NCBI GenBank assembly: GCA_028873695.1 | Contig: JAPPNU010000028.1 | Span: forward strand, 248,001-312,000 | DNA length: 64,000 bases | Reading direction: 5' to 3' | From: Gemmatimonadota bacterium | Lineage (GTDB): Bacteria; Latescibacterota; UBA2968; GCA-2709665 | In this document: positions 62,823 to 64,000 of the stretch, piece by piece | Position numbering within the stretch: the stretch's first letter is position 1 | How the letters are laid out: every line of letters begins with the position of its first letter | Program-made: the position numbers and the translations under genes | The notes under the pieces: model-generated | The model's input: the letters and a program-made list of their open reading frames with translations, nothing else | What the model was told of the DNA's origin: nothing | Database searches by the model: none

Positions 62823-63761
62823 GTGGGAGGATCGGGACCAGCATTTGCGCGGAAGGGTTGGAAGGCCTATGCGGGCCTTGGCGTACGCGGGTTATGTATG
62901 GGCGCGGCGGACCTGGTTCCCGGCGTATCCGGCGGCACGATCGCGTTCGTTGCGGGAATCTACGAGGAGTTGATTCATTCCATTCGAGCCTTCGATCGCC
63001 GCTTCGCCGGACTGCTGCTCGCCCTCAGATTCCGCGAAGCGCTGAACACGGTCCCGTGGCGGTTTCTGGGAACCGTTCTTGCAGGCATCCTTCTGGCTGT
63101 GGTGACCCTGGCACGCGGTATACAGTGGATGCTCCAGCATCAACCGGAATTGATCTGGGCGTTTTTCTTCGGACTGGTTGCGGCGTCCGTCTTCGTCGTG
63201 CGGAAGCGGGTGATCGCCTGGCGCGGATCGACCTGGATCGCAGCAGTCGCCGCCGGATTGCTGTTTTATGTTGTCGTCGGCCTCGTGCCGGTGAAGACGC
63301 CGGAATCGCCCTGGTTCGTGTTCGTCTGCGGCGTTGTTGCCATATCGGCGATGATTCTGCCGGGCATCTCCGGTTCGTTTATACTGGTGCTGCTGGGCAA
63401 ATACGAGTATCTCCTTGCGGCATTGAACAACCGGGACCTATTCACCATTCTTGTTTTCGCGTCGGGCGCCGCCGTCGGGATCCTCAGTGTTGCGCGTGGC
63501 CTGGCCTGGATTTTCAAGCGGCACCACGATGTTACCGTTGCGGCGTTGACCGGTTTGATGGCCGGTTCCTTGCGGAAGGTCTGGCCCTGGAAAACGGAGG
63601 TGCCGTCGCCTCCCGAAACGTGCGGCGCCGACGTGCCTCTGATGCAGATTAACGTCCTTCCCCGGGCAGTTGACGGGGACCTGGCCGCCGCCGCCGGACT
63701 GGCGTTGGCGGGTTTCGCGATTGTGGTTGTGCTCGAGGGGCTCTCGCAGAGCCGGCGTTGA
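62823..63761 (+). CDS. DUF368 membrane protein (undecaprenyl-phosphate flippase type)
   Basis: 312 residues and about nine membrane helices. Diagnostic DUF368 block RGLCMGAADLVPGVSGGTIAFVAGIYEEL near the N terminus (given by its key residues MGAADLVPGVSGGT) and its internal repeat MILPGISGSFILVLLG. DUF368 proteins (PopT) have been shown to recycle undecaprenyl phosphate for cell-wall synthesis. GTG start. It stands alone between two tRNA-Pro genes. Confidence 0.88.
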   Translation: MGGSGPAFARKGWKAYAGLGVRGLCMGAADLVPGVSGGTIAFVAGIYEELIHSIRAFDRRFAGLLLALRFREALNTVPWRFLGTVLAGILLAVVTLARGIQWMLQHQPELIWAFFFGLVAASVFVVRKRVIAWRGSTWIAAVAAGLLFYVVVGLVPVKTPESPWFVFVCGVVAISAMILPGISGSFILVLLGKYEYLLAALNNRDLFTILVFASGAAVGILSVARGLAWIFKRHHDVTVAALTGLMAGSLRKVWPWKTEVPSPPETCGADVPLMQINVLPRAVDGDLAAAAGLALAGFAIVVVLEGLSQSRR

Positions 63762-63882
63762 GTCTCAGGCGCAGCCCCTGCATCCTGCCGGGTCGGCGGT
63801 TTCGGGCCAAACGCGCCACGTTCGCCGATTCCGAGAATTATCTTGCCACCTTAACGGTTTCTTGTATTTTAAGAGTCGACTT

Positions 63883-63959
63883 CGGGGCGTGGCTCAGTCC
63901 GGTAGAGCGCCTGCTTCGGGAGCAGGAGGCCCCCGGTTCGAATCCGGGCGCCCCGACCA
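63883..63959 (+). tRNA. tRNA-Pro (anticodon CGG)
   Basis: Acceptor CGGGGCG pairs with CGCCCCG; D stem GCTC/GAGC; anticodon stem CCTGC/GCAGG with loop TTCGGGA (anticodon CGG); T arm CCCGG-TTCGAAT-CCGGG; discriminator A; encoded CCA. TTGCCA at 63843 and TATTTT at 63865 may be its promoter. Confidence 0.93.
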
Positions 63960-63965
63960 TTATTT

Positions 63966-63998
63966 CAAGGGTTTATGCCGATCCGGCATAAACCCTTG
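63966..63998 (+). terminator. Terminator after tRNA-Pro(CGG)
   Basis: Fifteen-bp stem CAAGGGTTTATGCCG (63966-63980) with CGGCATAAACCCTTG (63984-63998), three-base loop, at the window's end; following T run runs off the edge. Confidence 0.8.
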
Positions 63999-64000
63999 TT

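Overview
The window is a GC-rich (about 60 % by eye), densely packed stretch of a diderm bacterial chromosome. It carries about 58 protein genes, three tRNA genes with encoded CCA ends, and several families of short non-coding mobile repeats. Outer-membrane functions (TamB, Mla lipid transport, a PorV/FadL-type barrel, lipoproteins), a 29-residue mS38/bS22-like ribosomal protein of the kind seen in Bacteroidota, a short RpoD-type sigma factor, an HPr kinase and many phytanoyl-CoA dioxygenase, mandelate-racemase, sulfatase and sugar-isomerase type genes suggest a member of the FCB superphylum, perhaps Latescibacterota or a relative. This placement is inference; no rRNA gene is present to confirm it.

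Layout. 0-15 kb: the end of tamB, then scattered sugar/uronate catabolism genes (PhyH dioxygenase, amidohydrolase, IMPase, Udh-like dehydrogenase, GalB-like PIG-L protein, sugar isomerases, SMP-30 lactonase, and a 900-residue SAF plus double UxaA-type dehydratase). Among them lies a small islet (8.18-9.35 kb) with a coiled-coil protein gene and a broken Rpn-type nuclease gene, bracketed by copies of a hairpin repeat. 15-23.7 kb: a ferrous iron locus with two FeoB systems (one intact, one split into GTPase and channel ORFs), a FeoA, a FeoB-associated Cys-rich peptide, and three different DtxR-family regulators, one of them membrane-anchored. 23.6-30.5 kb: exported proteins (dockerin-bearing metalloprotease, lipoproteins, beta-barrel) and methionine aminopeptidase. 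30.6-33 kb: a pair of overlapping antiporter-like membrane proteins. 33-39.6 kb: HPr kinase, a TPR lipoprotein, aspartate kinase, an enolase-superfamily enzyme and a tandem PPK2 polyphosphate:AMP phosphotransferase. 39.8-50.4 kb: eleven co-directional genes (oxidoreductase, O-methyltransferase, sulfatase, DegT aminotransferase, D-2-hydroxyacid dehydrogenase, glycosyltransferase, enolase-superfamily dehydratase, isomerase, SIS isomerase, aminopeptidase, alkyltransferase-like protein). 50.8-54.4 kb: a heterodimeric ABC exporter. 54.5-56.4 kb: HU, the mS38-like protein, tRNA-Arg and a sigma factor. 56.6-61.1 kb: mlaEFD followed by two paralogous FG-GAP propeller proteins, one ending in a tetraheme cytochrome c tail. 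61.1-64 kb: AI-2E/PerM transporter, tRNA-Pro(GGG), a DUF368 flippase and tRNA-Pro(CGG).

How it fits together. The Feo locus reads as two iron-import modules under separate metal sensors whose metal-selective residue is Cys, Glu and Asp respectively. The Udh, lactonase and dehydratase genes could form an oxidative uronate/aldarate pathway. Three MITE-like families with terminal inverted repeats are inserted next to or into one another at 11.7, 29.0-29.3, 50.4-50.7 and 55.1-55.3 kb. In three places they supply false upstream start codons to real genes.

The best candidates for under-described biology are the split feoB with its membrane-anchored DtxR-FeoA protein, the Mla-linked propeller/tetraheme cytochrome pair, and the double UxaA enzyme.
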